NCBI GenBank assembly: GCA_963796155.1
Contig: CAWCKT010000006.1
Coordinates: 62,001-126,000, forward strand
Source: AP-15 sp963796155
GTDB lineage: Bacteria; Pseudomonadota; Alphaproteobacteria; ATCC43930; CGMCC-115725
Direction: 5' to 3'
Length of the DNA stretch: 64,000 nt
The notes under the pieces are model-generated. The model worked only from the letters and a program-made list of their open reading frames with translations. It did not search any database and was not told the origin of the DNA. Every line of letters starts with the position of its first letter. Within the stretch, counting starts at the first letter, position 1. Position numbers and translations under genes: made by a program. This document shows, piece after piece, positions 1-8,619 of the stretch.

Positions 1-606
1 GGCCTCGGACGGGCCGACCGTCATGCCCAACACTTCACGCCGGCCGTCGCTGTTGACGGCGACGGCAACGATCACCGCCACCGACACGATGCGGCCGTTC
101 TGGCGGACCTTCACATAGGTCGCATCGAGCCACAGATAGGGCCAGTCGCCTTCCAGCGGCCGGTCAAGGAAGGCGCCGATCTTGCCGTCGATCTCGCCAC
201 ACAGCCGGCTCACTTGGCTCTTGGAAATCCCGCTCATGCCCATGGCCTTGACCAGCTCGTCGACCGAACGGGTCGACACGCCTTGGACATAGGCCTCCTG
301 GATCACTGCAGCGAGCGCCCTCTCGGCCATCCGGCGTGGTTCGAGAAACGCCGGGAAGTAGCTCCCCTTCCTGAGCTTGGGGATGCGCAGCTCGACGCTG
401 CCGGCTCGGGTCTCCCAATCGCGGTCGCGGTAGCCGTTGCGGTGGTTGACCCGAGCGGGGCTGCGCTCGCCGTGCGCAGCACCGGTCAGGCTTTCAACCT
501 CCAACTCCATCAGGCGCTGCGCGGCAAAGCCAACCATCTCGCGCAGCAGATCGGCGTCAGCGCTCTTCTCCAGCAGGGTGCGAAGGCTCATCATCTCATC
601 GGTCAT
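1..606 (-). CDS. IS256-family (mutator-type) transposase, 3' end cut by window edge
   Basis: The minus-strand frame is open from an ATG at 606 to the window edge and encodes the N-terminal 202 residues of a DDE transposase of the IS256/mutator group. The translation contains the group's features: an early LLREMVGFAAQRLMELEVE segment, RNGYRDRDWETRAGSVELRI, KLRKGSYFPAFLEPRR, SVDELVKAMGMSGISKSQVSRL, and the first catalytic block around YLWLDATYVKVR, whose Asp begins the DDE triad. The rest of the catalytic domain is outside the window. The start gives an MTDEMMSLRTLLEK N-terminus. Family assignment is from recognition of these motifs; the element's far end and target duplication cannot be seen. 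Confidence 0.85.
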   Translation of the reverse strand, partial: MTDEMMSLRTLLEKSADADLLREMVGFAAQRLMELEVESLTGAAHGERSPARVNHRNGYRDRDWETRAGSVELRIPKLRKGSYFPAFLEPRRMAERALAAVIQEAYVQGVSTRSVDELVKAMGMSGISKSQVSRLCGEIDGKIGAFLDRPLEGDWPYLWLDATYVKVRQNGRIVSVAVIVAVAVNSDGRREVLGMTVGPSEA

Positions 607-673
607 CGTCGGGTTCTCCGGTTTGGTCGAGGTTTGGCAACCAAACCCTACCGAAGATCCGCGATGACCACTG

Positions 674-739
674 CTGTGGATAAGTAGCCCACCGCCGCCA
701 GACTCTTGGCGGTCGCTGCGGCGGGCTACTTACCCACAG
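674..739. repeat. Inverted repeat upstream of the IS256-type transposase
   Basis: The 17-base arms 674-690 (ctgtggataagtagccc) and 723-739 are reverse complements with one mismatch, and GC-rich inner bases extend the stem. The hairpin lies 68 bases upstream of the transposase start, so it may be an end of the insertion sequence or a structure shielding the transposase from outside transcription. I see no gene in the rest of 607-1000; short open frames there lack a recognisable product. Confidence 0.6.
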
Positions 740-1000
740 CTCCTACACCACCTCCAGGGACACAACCGCTCAAACCCCAATCACCCGGTCACCGACGCCA
801 CCAAAAACCGCGCTCACAGGCTGCCGTCGGGCCGCATGCTCGTACGTCACGAATGATCCGAACTAAAGCTTCCGCAAAATAGGGAAAGCCCGCATTTGGA
901 TGGAGGCATCGAATGGTGATATCGCGCATTCCCTTGGGAATGATCGCTTGAATTCCCAGCTGGCGCCCGGCATTCTGGTGCTGTCGAAGGGAGGATAGAC

Positions 1001-1381
1001 ATGTTGTTCTCGGGCGGTTTCACTTTCTCCAACTTTCTCGCCGACGTCTTGTCGATCTTTATCTTCGTACTGTGGTTCTGGTTGCTGATCACGGTCTTCG
1101 GCGACCTGTTCCGCCGCCACGACGCATCCGGCTGGGCCAAGGCGGTTTGGGTGATCGTGCTGATCTTGTTCCCGTATTTGGGGATATTCATCTACCTTAT
1201 CACGCAACACCGCGGGATGGCGGAGCGGCAGAGCCAGCGGGTCGAGCAAGCTCGCGAAGAGCTGCGCCATTTCGTTGGCGTCAGTGTCGCCGATGAACTC
1301 GAGAAACTCGAACGGCTGAAGAATTCGAACGTAATTTCCAACGAGGAGTACGCGCGACTGCGTGCCCGGGCTGTGCAGTAG
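1001..1381 (+). CDS. PLDc_N-SHOCT small membrane protein (copy 1)
   Basis: This is a 126-residue protein. Residues about 15-70 hold two hydrophobic helices around a short loop (FRRHDASGWAKAVW then a second helix ending GIFIYLIT), the layout of the N-terminal membrane domain of cardiolipin synthases (PLDc_N). Residues about 95-126 (DELEKLERLKNSNVISNEEY) match the SHOCT oligomerisation motif. There is no phospholipase catalytic domain, so it is not itself a synthase. A ggagg-type ribosome site precedes the ATG. A near-identical paralogue of the same length (110 of 126 residues by eye) lies inverted at 6967-7347. Function is unknown; a role in envelope stress or membrane scaffolding is inference. 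Confidence 0.8.
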   Translation: MLFSGGFTFSNFLADVLSIFIFVLWFWLLITVFGDLFRRHDASGWAKAVWVIVLILFPYLGIFIYLITQHRGMAERQSQRVEQAREELRHFVGVSVADELEKLERLKNSNVISNEEYARLRARAVQ

Positions 1382-1396
1382 CCGGAACCGCGCCTG

Positions 1397-2529
1397 GTGA
1401 GAATGCCGAACTACAAACTGCCCGCGGTCTGTGATGTTTCGGTCACAAACGTCTGCAATGCGGCGTGCGATTTTTGCGGCTTCGCCCGTGATAAGACACT
1501 GATCGGCGCCGCGCGATACGTCGACGCAGACGCGTTTTCCCGAGCGCTGCCGATCCTGCACCGGCGGGGGATTCGGTATCTGACGCTTCAGGGCGGTGAG
1601 CCGCTGGTGCATCCCGACATTGTCCGCCTCGTTTCGCAGACCGTGACGGCCGGCATATCGTGCGCGATCATCACCAATGGCTGGTTCCTGCCGCGTTACA
1701 TAACCTCCCTGGCGGCAGCCGGGCTCCGCCAGCTGATCGTTTCTATAGACAGCGCGCCAAGCTCGCAGAGCACGAGCGCAATCGCGGTTTGGAGGGACTG
1801 GAGCGCCGTCTCGCCGAGGGCATAGCGCAGGCCCGCGCGTGCGGCCTGCCGGTGCAAGCTTCGGTAACTGTCAGTCGGCTCGTCCGTTACGACGAATTGC
1901 CGGATACGTTGCGGCGCCTGGGGTTCGACGACGTCGCGTTTTCCTATCCGCGGCGCGAGCCGCTCGGCTCCACCTCCCTGGTTTACGGGGAATCGGACCT
2001 TGTCGATCTCGATCGTGATGAACTGCTCGCCGCGCTCGATGCGATCGACCGCCTGAGAAAACGTTTTCCGGTGTTCAACCCGCGGGCGTCGCTCGCCGAA
2101 GTCGCGCGCTATGTGCGCGGCGAGCGACAAGCGGTTCCCTGTATCGGTGGCTACAAGTACTTTTATTTGGACTGGAACCTCGACATCTGGCGCTGCGAGG
2201 CTTGGAACGAGCCACTGGGTTCGGTTTTCAACCTCGATAGCATTCCGGACCAGCGCGAACCCTGCAATGCCTGCATGATGTCCTGCTACCGCAACGCCAG
2301 CATGCTGATGCACGCCGCCGTCGCAGCGACAGATGCCGCCCGGGCGCTCGCGACCGGTGACATCGGAGCCGCGGTGGGGTCGCTCTTCCGGCGCAGCGTG
2401 GCGCAATCGCTTTGGGCGCTGATCGAGGAGACTCCGAAGCTGCGCCGCTTGGCCCGCCGGCGGAAGCAAACCGCGAGCAAAAATGAAGTTCTCTACGATG
2501 GCTCGCCCTCGGACGAGACCGGGGCATGA
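1397..2529 (+). pseudogene. Radical SAM/SPASM-like protein, split by a frameshift
   Basis: The first frame (GTG 1397 or ATG 1403) encodes the radical SAM core with the CNAACDFC (CX3CX2C) cluster motif and GGEPLVHPDI. The second frame continues from about 1757 with LAEHERNRGLEGLERR through a C-terminal cysteine-rich region (CIGGYKYFY, WRCEAWNEP, CNACMMSC) resembling a SPASM-type auxiliary cluster domain. The two frames join cleanly at about 1755-1760 if one base has been lost, so this is one gene of about 377 codons with a single-base deletion, or a sequencing error. The substrate is not predictable. It sits between the two members of envelope cassette copy 1; the second cassette has nothing in the matching gap. 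Confidence 0.8.
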
Positions 2530-2656
2530 TACGAGCGAGGCGTATCGGCTTTCGACAGCCAGCAACAGGATGTGATCGACAATACTCTGCTATCGAGTGA
2601 GCCGCATCATAGCTGCGGAGCGCCCGGTGGATTCTAGATGAGGGAGGTCAGAGCTT

Positions 2657-3109
2657 ATGGATCGCAAAGGCGGGACCGTAGTTCGGGGATTGGCGCGATT
2701 CCTGCTCATCGCAATATGCGCGTCACTTGCAGTGGGCTCGTCGGTGCAGGCGATAGGACCGGCGACTGCGGCACCCGACCAGCTCGCGGGCGGAACTTGG
2801 ACCGTGCGGGGAACGCGAGTCCCTGGTTCCCGCCGCTGCGGGGAGTGGCTCGTTCGCCTGACCAATGCGCGAGGTCAACTGTCCGGTGTGGTCTCGCATG
2901 CGCGAGCGACCGTGCCGATACAGAATCTGGTGCTGATGCCGGACGGGAGCTTCTCGGGGACTACGCAGGCAAGCATGGCAGGATCAAGACGCGCGCCCCC
3001 TTCGACAGTCACCGGGCAGTTTTCGCGGGACAGGGTCAGCCTGACCTTCGACAGTGAACGCTGTCCTCCTCGCCACCGCACAGCCATTCGAGAAGCGGGA
3101 GGCGGTTGA
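2657..3109 (+). CDS. Small secreted protein with GTRVPGSRRCGEWLVRL motif (copy 1)
   Basis: This 150-residue protein starts with a charged stretch (MDRKGGTVVRGLARF) and a hydrophobic core ending VGSSVQA, a Sec signal peptide. The mature part contains GTWTVRGTRVPGSRRCGEW, a Gly/Ser-rich middle (MPDGSFSGTTQAS) and a C-terminal SERCPPR, so two cysteines could pair in the periplasm. Over its whole mature length it matches the product of 6365-6913. I do not recognise a named family; repeated beta-strand patterns such as GQLSG and GSFSG suggest a small beta-sandwich, which is inference. Confidence 0.7.
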   Translation: MDRKGGTVVRGLARFLLIAICASLAVGSSVQAIGPATAAPDQLAGGTWTVRGTRVPGSRRCGEWLVRLTNARGQLSGVVSHARATVPIQNLVLMPDGSFSGTTQASMAGSRRAPPSTVTGQFSRDRVSLTFDSERCPPRHRTAIREAGGG

Positions 3110-3377
3110 AGCGGACCCATCGCTCGGGATGTGCCGCGGGCGGACCTCTACTTCGCGGTACAATCTACGGGGTCAAGGGCGCCATCGGGTTGACCTTTCC
3201 ACCGGGAGCACCGACGCCGGCCCAAGGACCCTCTCAATAACCAGATGGTGGTGGGCTCACGGGATGGTTGCTTCTGTGCCCGAAGCGAGCGAAGTTGGGG
3301 GGCGCCGAGGCTCATCTCAGTTGGTGGTAGCAGTCATCGCGTCTGCATCGAGGGTCGACGACCGGCCTAACAGAAGA

Positions 3378-4691
3378 GTGAGTTGCGGCATTTTCGCCGT
3401 GGCTCTCGCCGGGATCGTACTCCTGCTTAGCGGGTGCGGTGATAACGGTGTCATCTCGCGGTTTATGCTAAAGTCGGACCGCATCATCGTCGAGCGGCGT
3501 CCCGACCCCGTCTACGATCAACTTTTTCCCTATTACGTGGAACTCTGCGCGACAAGCCAGTTCCGTTCCAAGCTGAAGGGCGAAGGTGGGGTCGCGGGCC
3601 ATGCGGTCATGTATATCAAAGGCGCCTGCAAGGACGAGCAGGCGCCCTACCCGCAGTTGCGGCGATGCCGGGTGGCCGCGACCGAACTCGACGACCCCGA
3701 GCACGGCGCCGGTGTCAGCGTCGGCCGCTGGTTTCGTAACGTCAACTGGGTGGCGACCCCGGGCTACGAACTGTTCTATCAGGGCAACCTCAAACCCGGC
3801 GAACGCCTCACTCAGGCCCAGTTCGAAGCCACCCTGCGGGATGCGATCGACAAAGGTATCTACAAGGGGGTCGAGTTTCACGACTATCCCGGCGCCGACG
3901 CGGGAACAGGCCTCGAGAATTTCGTCGTAAACGAAGGCATCGGTACCGACTTCGCCCTCCAGTTTGCCCGCTCGGTGTTCTGCGCGCGCCTTCCGGTGAC
4001 CGAGCCGATGTTGGATGAAATCATCAGCTTCTTGAACGACAAGAACCGCGAATACGCCGAGGGAGAAGCCGACTACAATTGGAGTGTCTGGGCGGACAAC
4101 TGTTCTCATACCTTGCGGAATGCTTTGGCGGCCGCGAACATCTGGTCGCCATTATCCGTGCGCGCCGTGAAGTTTCGTCAACTATTCAACCTTGCCGTGC
4201 CGGCAAACGAGTTCGTAAATCTAGCCGAACTCGGTACCGAGGGGGATATCGACGACTATCGGGAAATTCAACAAGACGGACCCCAACGAGACGCGCTCCA
4301 TGAATTCCATTGGCTGCCCACGCGGCACGGCGCGCTGCTGAAGACGCTGCCGGTGCATGAGCCGAACGACCTTTACGACACGACGTTTCGGCTCTTCACG
4401 CTTCAATCGCCGTTCAGGATGGGTAAGACGCAGCATGCGATCGATCTGCTCTCGGACGAGCGGTTCGTGAACCTGAACGCGAACCTTCGCTATTTTCGGC
4501 AAAAATACGAAGCGATCCTGGCAAGCCACGACGAGCGGCGCGACATGCTCGCCAGTGTTCGCGGCACGCCCTACCGCCGGGTGGAACGGCTTTTTTACGA
4601 TTACATCAAGGCGCAGCGCACCGAGGTCGACACCATGTTGACTAGGCTTTCGGCTCTGGAAGGTCAATCGGACGAGCCGAAGGCCAAGTGA
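3378..4691 (+). CDS. Predicted lipoprotein of unknown function
   Basis: The frame is open from 3054, but the protein-like part starts near a GTG at 3378 (alternative ATG at 3264), giving a hydrophobic segment ending LLLSGC, a lipobox with Cys at about residue 20. The mature protein of about 417 residues is soluble, acidic and Trp/Tyr-rich. The segment DNCSHTLRNALAAA resembles the conserved Asn-Cys motif of DUF4105-type periplasmic domains, a weak similarity. The C-terminus is helical (NLRYFRQKYEAILASHDERR). Its last 50 bases overlap the opposite-strand ceramidase-like gene, so the two messages are complementary at their 3' ends. The start is uncertain because neither candidate gives an ideal basic n-region. 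Confidence 0.65.
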   Translation: MSCGIFAVALAGIVLLLSGCGDNGVISRFMLKSDRIIVERRPDPVYDQLFPYYVELCATSQFRSKLKGEGGVAGHAVMYIKGACKDEQAPYPQLRRCRVAATELDDPEHGAGVSVGRWFRNVNWVATPGYELFYQGNLKPGERLTQAQFEATLRDAIDKGIYKGVEFHDYPGADAGTGLENFVVNEGIGTDFALQFARSVFCARLPVTEPMLDEIISFLNDKNREYAEGEADYNWSVWADNCSHTLRNALAAANIWSPLSVRAVKFRQLFNLAVPANEFVNLAELGTEGDIDDYREIQQDGPQRDALHEFHWLPTRHGALLKTLPVHEPNDLYDTTFRLFTLQSPFRMGKTQHAIDLLSDERFVNLNANLRYFRQKYEAILASHDERRDMLASVRGTPYRRVERLFYDYIKAQRTEVDTMLTRLSALEGQSDEPKAK

Positions 4692-5415
4692 TCAGCCGGC
4701 GGGTTTGGAAATATCGCAAGATCGCGAAGCAGGCGGCCGCGGCCGCGAGATGTTTGAGCGTGTGTCCGCTCAAGAAGTTTCCGGCCGAATAAATCGCCCC
4801 ATCAGTGAATTCAAACAGCTTGGCGAGGGCGTAGAGCGCCCCGGCGGCAATCCAATAACGTGTGCCGGTATACTTAGGTGGGTACAGCAAAAACAGCAGC
4901 AGCACTGCGAGGCCAGGAAAGAACTGCACCCAGAAGTAGAGCCGCAGATCGTCGGTCCAACGCCACAGCAACAGGCTGAACAAGCCGATTGCGAGGGCCG
5001 GCCACAGCAGAATGGCTCCGGCCCTTGCGCTCACCCGCTCCTCGACCACGAGCGCAAGGATTGCCGCGAAACTCAGCGTCATCGGCAAGCGGTCCCAGAA
5101 CAAGGTGCCGTCATTCGGATCCCAGTGATAATAGGACGAGCCGATCCCGGTCAGGAAAACTCCCAGGAAGAAAACGACCGTTGCCGGATCGTCACGAAAT
5201 CGCCGCAGCCCGGCGGCGCCGACCGCGAGGAAGGGAAGATTAGAGACGACGTTCCAGAAGTTTGGAATGCCGAAAATGGTGCGCTGGTCGGCGAATTGGT
5301 GATAGCTTTGATCCTGCGGGATCGGGGGCAGCAGCAACAATCCCCCGAGCGATACTGCCAGCAGGCCGAAGAAGACGACTACGGGGAGATTCTGCTTCGT
5401 AATGCCGCGGGTCAT
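4642..5415 (-). CDS. Ceramidase-family (CREST) seven-helix membrane hydrolase
   Basis: A 257-residue polytopic protein from ATG 5415. It carries the family's conserved metal-site pieces in order: SYHQFADQRTIFGIPNFWNV near the N-terminus, GIGSSYYHWDPNDGTLFWDRLPM split across helix ends in the middle, and SGHTLKHLAAA near the C-terminus. These supply the His, Asp and Ser residues expected in alkaline ceramidase/PAQR-type hydrolases. The family cleaves amide-linked lipids in membranes; whether this protein acts on ceramide or another acyl amide cannot be told. An upstream in-frame GTG/ATG would add MCYSVA. It is convergent with the lipoprotein gene, overlapping by 50 bases. Confidence 0.8.
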   Translation of the reverse strand: MTRGITKQNLPVVVFFGLLAVSLGGLLLLPPIPQDQSYHQFADQRTIFGIPNFWNVVSNLPFLAVGAAGLRRFRDDPATVVFFLGVFLTGIGSSYYHWDPNDGTLFWDRLPMTLSFAAILALVVEERVSARAGAILLWPALAIGLFSLLLWRWTDDLRLYFWVQFFPGLAVLLLFLLYPPKYTGTRYWIAAGALYALAKLFEFTDGAIYSAGNFLSGHTLKHLAAAAACFAILRYFQTRRLITWPSARPIDLPEPKA

Positions 5416-5567
5416 GGCGACAGAATAGCACAAGCTCGGCGAGGCGGAGGAGCATTCCCCCTTCGCGCCCGAGCCCGCGACGTAGCGAGAAATTTAGTGA
5501 CTCGCACGAAAACGATTGTCAGAGTTTGACGAATCTCGTTCGCATCGGGGCTGGGAAGGGACGTCCT

Positions 5568-5914
5568 ATGGCACGAAAACTCTCGATCGTCCTCGCCGTC
5601 GTCTTAGCGATTTTTGCCGCCTCGCCCAATCTCGGCCACGCCCAAGGCCGCGGTGGAGGCTTCCATGGTGGCGGCTTCCATGGCGGTTTTGGTTTCCGGG
5701 GCGGCGGCTGTGGCTGGCGGGGCTGGTGGCTGGGGTTGGGGCTGGGGTCCCGGTTGGGGTTGGGGCTGGGGCTGGCCAGCGGCCTGGTGGGGTTGGGGTC
5801 CCGGCTGGGGCTGGGGTTCCGGTTGGGGTTGGGGTCCTGGCTGGGGTGGGTCCTGGTTGGGGTTGGGGCTCTGGCTGGGTTTGGGTCCCAGGGTGGGGTT
5901 GGGTCTGGCGCTAG
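5568..5914 (+). pseudogene. Secreted Gly/Trp-repeat protein, reading frame shifted twice inside the repeat
   Basis: From ATG 5568 the frame encodes MARKLSIVLAVVLAIFAASP followed by NLGHAQ, a clear signal peptide, then GGGFHGGGFHGGFGFRGGG. The expected Gly-Trp repeat (GWGWGPGWGWGWG) then appears in the +1 frame from about 5733, and again in the next frame from about 5850, where it ends VPGWGWVWR and a stop at 5914. Two +1 shifts restore one protein of about 115 residues. In the annotated frame the repeat instead reads Leu-Gly. This can be indel error in G runs, slippage or decay. Gly/Trp-rich secreted proteins of this type are common in alphaproteobacteria and have no established function. Confidence 0.6.
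5716..5910. repeat. Low-complexity ggttggggctgggg repeat
   Basis: About 195 bases consist almost wholly of G-rich units built from tggggt and tggggc, with strong strand asymmetry (G on the plus strand). It codes the Gly-Trp repeat in the correct frame, and all six frames are open over much of it. Runs of four Gs recur every six bases, so it can form G-quadruplexes on the plus strand and is prone to slippage. Confidence 0.8.
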
Positions 5915-6364
5915 GACGACCCTGCTCCCCAGCGCCAACGACAGTCCGAGGGGCAATCGAAAACTTGGGCCCACGAGCAGCCTTGCCGAACGCACAAAAG
6001 CGGGCAATCTGAACAAAGGCACGCACCGACTTACCTCGGAGCGTCTGACTTGCGTCGGCTCGGCCGCATTCAGTCGTGCTACGCTCTCGAACAGCAGTCG
6101 GTTGTCTTCCGGTGCAGGGCCCGGCCCTCCGCGGAACGGGTTATTTTGGGCCTGTGCCGCTGCGGTCAGGAAATGCAGGCCGCGCGCGCAGCCGATAGGC
6201 CGTGTGGTGACCGAGGTCGTATACACCTCTCCTTTTGAACCTAAGTAGCGGCACCCTTGGTGGAGCCTCTCATCGGTTGCACGAACCGGCTTTTCTCTTG
6301 GAAGTGCCCGATTTTGACTTAACTGTACGTAGGTCTGGGTCGCCTCGCAACCGACGGGTTCGCT

Positions 6365-6913
6365 TCAGCCGCCTGTCGCGCGTCGGATAGCCGTGCCTTG
6401 GCGCGCGGGGCAGCGCTCGCTGTGGAAGGCCACGCTGACCGTGTCCCCCGAAAACCTCCCGGTTACTGCCGCCGGGGGCGCTCGTCTTGATCCTGACATG
6501 CTCGCCTGTGTGGTTCCCGAGAAGCTTCCGTCCGGCATCAGCACTAGGTTTTGTATGGGCACGGTCATGCGCGCATGCGACACCGTGCCGGACAATTGGC
6601 CCCCTGCACTGGTGAGGCGAACGAGCCACTCCCCGCAGAAGCGGGAACCAGGGACGCGTGTTCCCTGCACGATCCAAGTTCCGTCGGCGAGTTGGACGGC
6701 TGGTGGCGGAGCCACCGGCTGCGCGGCCGGCACCGGAGGGGCTGCTACGAGGGCCGAGGGTCCCTCAGCCGGTGGTTGGCAGGCGCTCTGCAGTGACACG
6801 CATCCCGCGAAGAGCAGGAAACGCAATGACCCGAGAAATACGGTCCGGCTTCTCTCGAACGCCACCGCCGCAGCGCTTGCGGGGGCGTCCGCCAGAGCCT
6901 GCTGGCTTTGCAT
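6365..6913 (-). CDS. Secreted/lipoprotein-like paralogue of the 2657-3109 protein (copy 2)
   Basis: This 182-residue product begins MQSQQALADAPASAAA, then has a hydrophobic stretch (FLGSLRFLLFAGCVSLQSAC) consistent with a signal peptide and possibly a lipid-modified Cys, although neither Cys has an ideal lipobox. After a Pro/Ala-rich linker, the domain LADGTWIVQGTRVPGSRFCG to the end matches copy 1 nearly residue for residue. The linker is longer than in copy 1. It lies 53 bases downstream of the PLDc_N-SHOCT gene on the same strand, probably cotranscribed. Confidence 0.7.
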   Translation of the reverse strand: MQSQQALADAPASAAAVAFERSRTVFLGSLRFLLFAGCVSLQSACQPPAEGPSALVAAPPVPAAQPVAPPPAVQLADGTWIVQGTRVPGSRFCGEWLVRLTSAGGQLSGTVSHARMTVPIQNLVLMPDGSFSGTTQASMSGSRRAPPAAVTGRFSGDTVSVAFHSERCPARQGTAIRRATGG

Positions 6914-6966
6914 CGGAATTTCCTCCCCTGGAAGCCGGCTACAATTCTAGCTTGCTAACGTCTCAT

Positions 6967-7347
6967 CTATTGTACAACCCGAGCGCGAAGCCGCTGATAC
7001 TCCTCTGCGGAAATCGTGTTCGAATTCTTCATGCGTTCGAGCTTCTCGAGCTCATCGGCGGCGCTGAAACCAACGAAATGGCGCAAATCTTCGCGCGCCT
7101 GCTGGACCCGCTGGCTCTGCCGCTCGGCCATCCCGCGGTGTTGAGTGATCAGGTAGATGAATATCCCTAAGTACGAGAACACAATCAGCACGATCACCCA
7201 AATTGCCTTGGCCCAGCCGGATATGTCGTGACGGCGGAAGAGGTCGCCAAAAATGGTAACCAGCAACCAGAACCACAGTACGAAGATAAATATCGAAAAG
7301 ACGTCGGCCAGAAAGTTGGAGAAGGTGAAACCGCCGGAAAACAACAT
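6967..7347 (-). CDS. PLDc_N-SHOCT small membrane protein (copy 2)
   Basis: A 126-residue product, about 87% identical by eye to the 1001-1381 protein and exactly the same length: two membrane helices around FRRHDISGWAKAIW, a charged linker (RGMAERQSQRVQQAREDLR) and the SHOCT tail DELEKLERMKNSNTISAEEY. A gagggacgag stretch precedes the ATG. Upstream on the same strand is the DUF1269 remnant, itself a gene of small membrane proteins. Substitutions are mostly conservative (Val/Ile, Glu/Asp), suggesting both copies are under selection. Confidence 0.8.
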   Translation of the reverse strand: MLFSGGFTFSNFLADVFSIFIFVLWFWLLVTIFGDLFRRHDISGWAKAIWVIVLIVFSYLGIFIYLITQHRGMAERQSQRVQQAREDLRHFVGFSAADELEKLERMKNSNTISAEEYQRLRARVVQ

Positions 7348-7395
7348 CTCGTCCCTCCCTTCAAGAGATCCAGAATGCGCGGCCCAACCGAGAAT

Positions 7396-7901
7396 TCAAC
7401 CTCCGGCTTCCACGGCCGCCGTCCGTACAACTGCTAGCGCCTCACGTAGGGCTTCCTCCTTGGTCTCGTCGAAGGAGCTCCGCATCACTGTGCCGCCCAC
7501 GCCGCGCAATGCGGCCAGCACCTTGTCGGCGGTCATCTTGCGGATCAGCAGGAACAGCGCGGCGTTGCCAGATTGCAGCGTCCTCGCCGCCTGCCTCATG
7601 AACTCCTCATTGATGCCGAGATCGGCCAGCTTTCCACCGAGAGCCCCCGAAGCAGCGCCGATCGCGGCGCCGGCCAGCGGCATCATGAACAGCAACCCAA
7701 TCAACGAGCCCCACAATGCCCCGGACACCGCGCCTTGTGCGACGGGCTGGAAGAGCTGGTTAAGTTTGACGCGCCCATTCGCTTCCTTCGCCGCGACGAC
7801 CGCGTCCCCCCAGCTCGATCAGATATTGCATGGCGAGTAGCAGCTCGCGAACATCTTCCGCTTTTTTCGCTGGGGAATTCGATAATGAGCAGATCAGACA
7901 A
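7396..7901 (-). pseudogene. DUF1269 membrane protein with two homopolymer frameshifts
   Basis: The protein is spread over three minus-strand frames. TTG 7901, eight bases after a ggagg site, gives SDLLIIEFPSEK. The frame changes in an A/T run of six at 7862-7867 and continues as AEDVRELLLAMQYLIELG. It changes again in a C/G run of six at 7806-7811 and continues as VKLNQLFQPVAQGAVSGALW to the stop. Removing one base from each run restores one full-length DUF1269 protein of about 168 residues, with its Gly-rich membrane hairpin (MMPLAGAAIGAASGALGGK) and the C-terminal GGTVMRSSFDETKEEALR. Two clean homopolymer errors in one gene make sequencing error at least as likely as real decay. Confidence 0.8.
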
Positions 7902-8193
7902 GGCTGGATCCTCCACTCGCTGTAATCGCGCTCAGATTCTCCCCACCAGGCGCGCCGCGCTAACCCTTGATCGGACATGCTCCACGTTCAGGCAGTCCGT
8001 AGACGGCACGAAATGGCGGCTCAACTTCTCGACCGCTCGGACGTAAAATTCTTGCCTCGCTGGTGAAAGCGTTGCGGACTCTCATGTCCTCAAGCGCCAT
8101 CCAGACGGGCTATGCGAACGGCTCCGGCGTTCTGGCCAATCAACTGCCCGATCCGTCGGCCCGAAGCCGGACGCGCGGAGGCCTGCGCCTCAG

Positions 8194-8619
8194 TCATCGG
8201 GGGCCCATGCCGGGCACCGTGTTGCCGAGACTAAACATGCACGCAGCAAAGGCGTTGTCGAACTGCGCTTGGATCGACGCCTGGGCGTTTGAAGATTGGG
8301 CCGCCGCTAAGCCTGCGCCGCCGAGCGCGCCGCTCGCCGCGCCAATCCCTGCACCCCGGCCGCCGCCAATCGCCCCGCCCAACCCCGCACCGAGGGCCGT
8401 CGTCAGCGCCGCCGTACCGAGCCCGCGAAGATTAGCCCCCTGCGTTTGGTCAGCCACGGCCTGCTGGGCGAATTGCCGACACGTCGCTTGATCGTTTTGG
8501 AAACTTGCGAGCGATGTGTTCGGGCCCGGCATGACCTGAACGGTGGACCCCATCGGCGTCTGCACGCAGGCACTTAGCACCATCACGCCCGCCAAGGCGA
8601 TAAAAGCATATGATTTCAT
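8194..8619 (-). CDS. Glycine-zipper outer-membrane-type lipoprotein
   Basis: A 141-residue protein with a short signal peptide ending VMVLSAC, a good lipobox (Leu-Ser-Ala-Cys). The mature N-terminus has a cysteine pair-forming segment (NDQATCRQFAQQAV), then a glycine-zipper hairpin (ALGAGLGGAIGGGRGAGIGA) of the kind found in small surface lipoproteins, and ends FAACMFSLGNTVPGMGPR. Function is unknown; the family inserts into or stabilises the outer membrane. The 278 bases between this gene and the DUF1269 remnant hold no gene I can support. Confidence 0.75.
   Translation of the reverse strand: MKSYAFIALAGVMVLSACVQTPMGSTVQVMPGPNTSLASFQNDQATCRQFAQQAVADQTQGANLRGLGTAALTTALGAGLGGAIGGGRGAGIGAASGALGGAGLAAAQSSNAQASIQAQFDNAFAACMFSLGNTVPGMGPR

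Noticed and set aside
4705..5529. A 274-codon plus-strand frame over the ceramidase-like gene
   Set aside because: Its translation is Glu/Arg/Gln-rich without domains, and the opposite strand carries clear family motifs and membrane helices.
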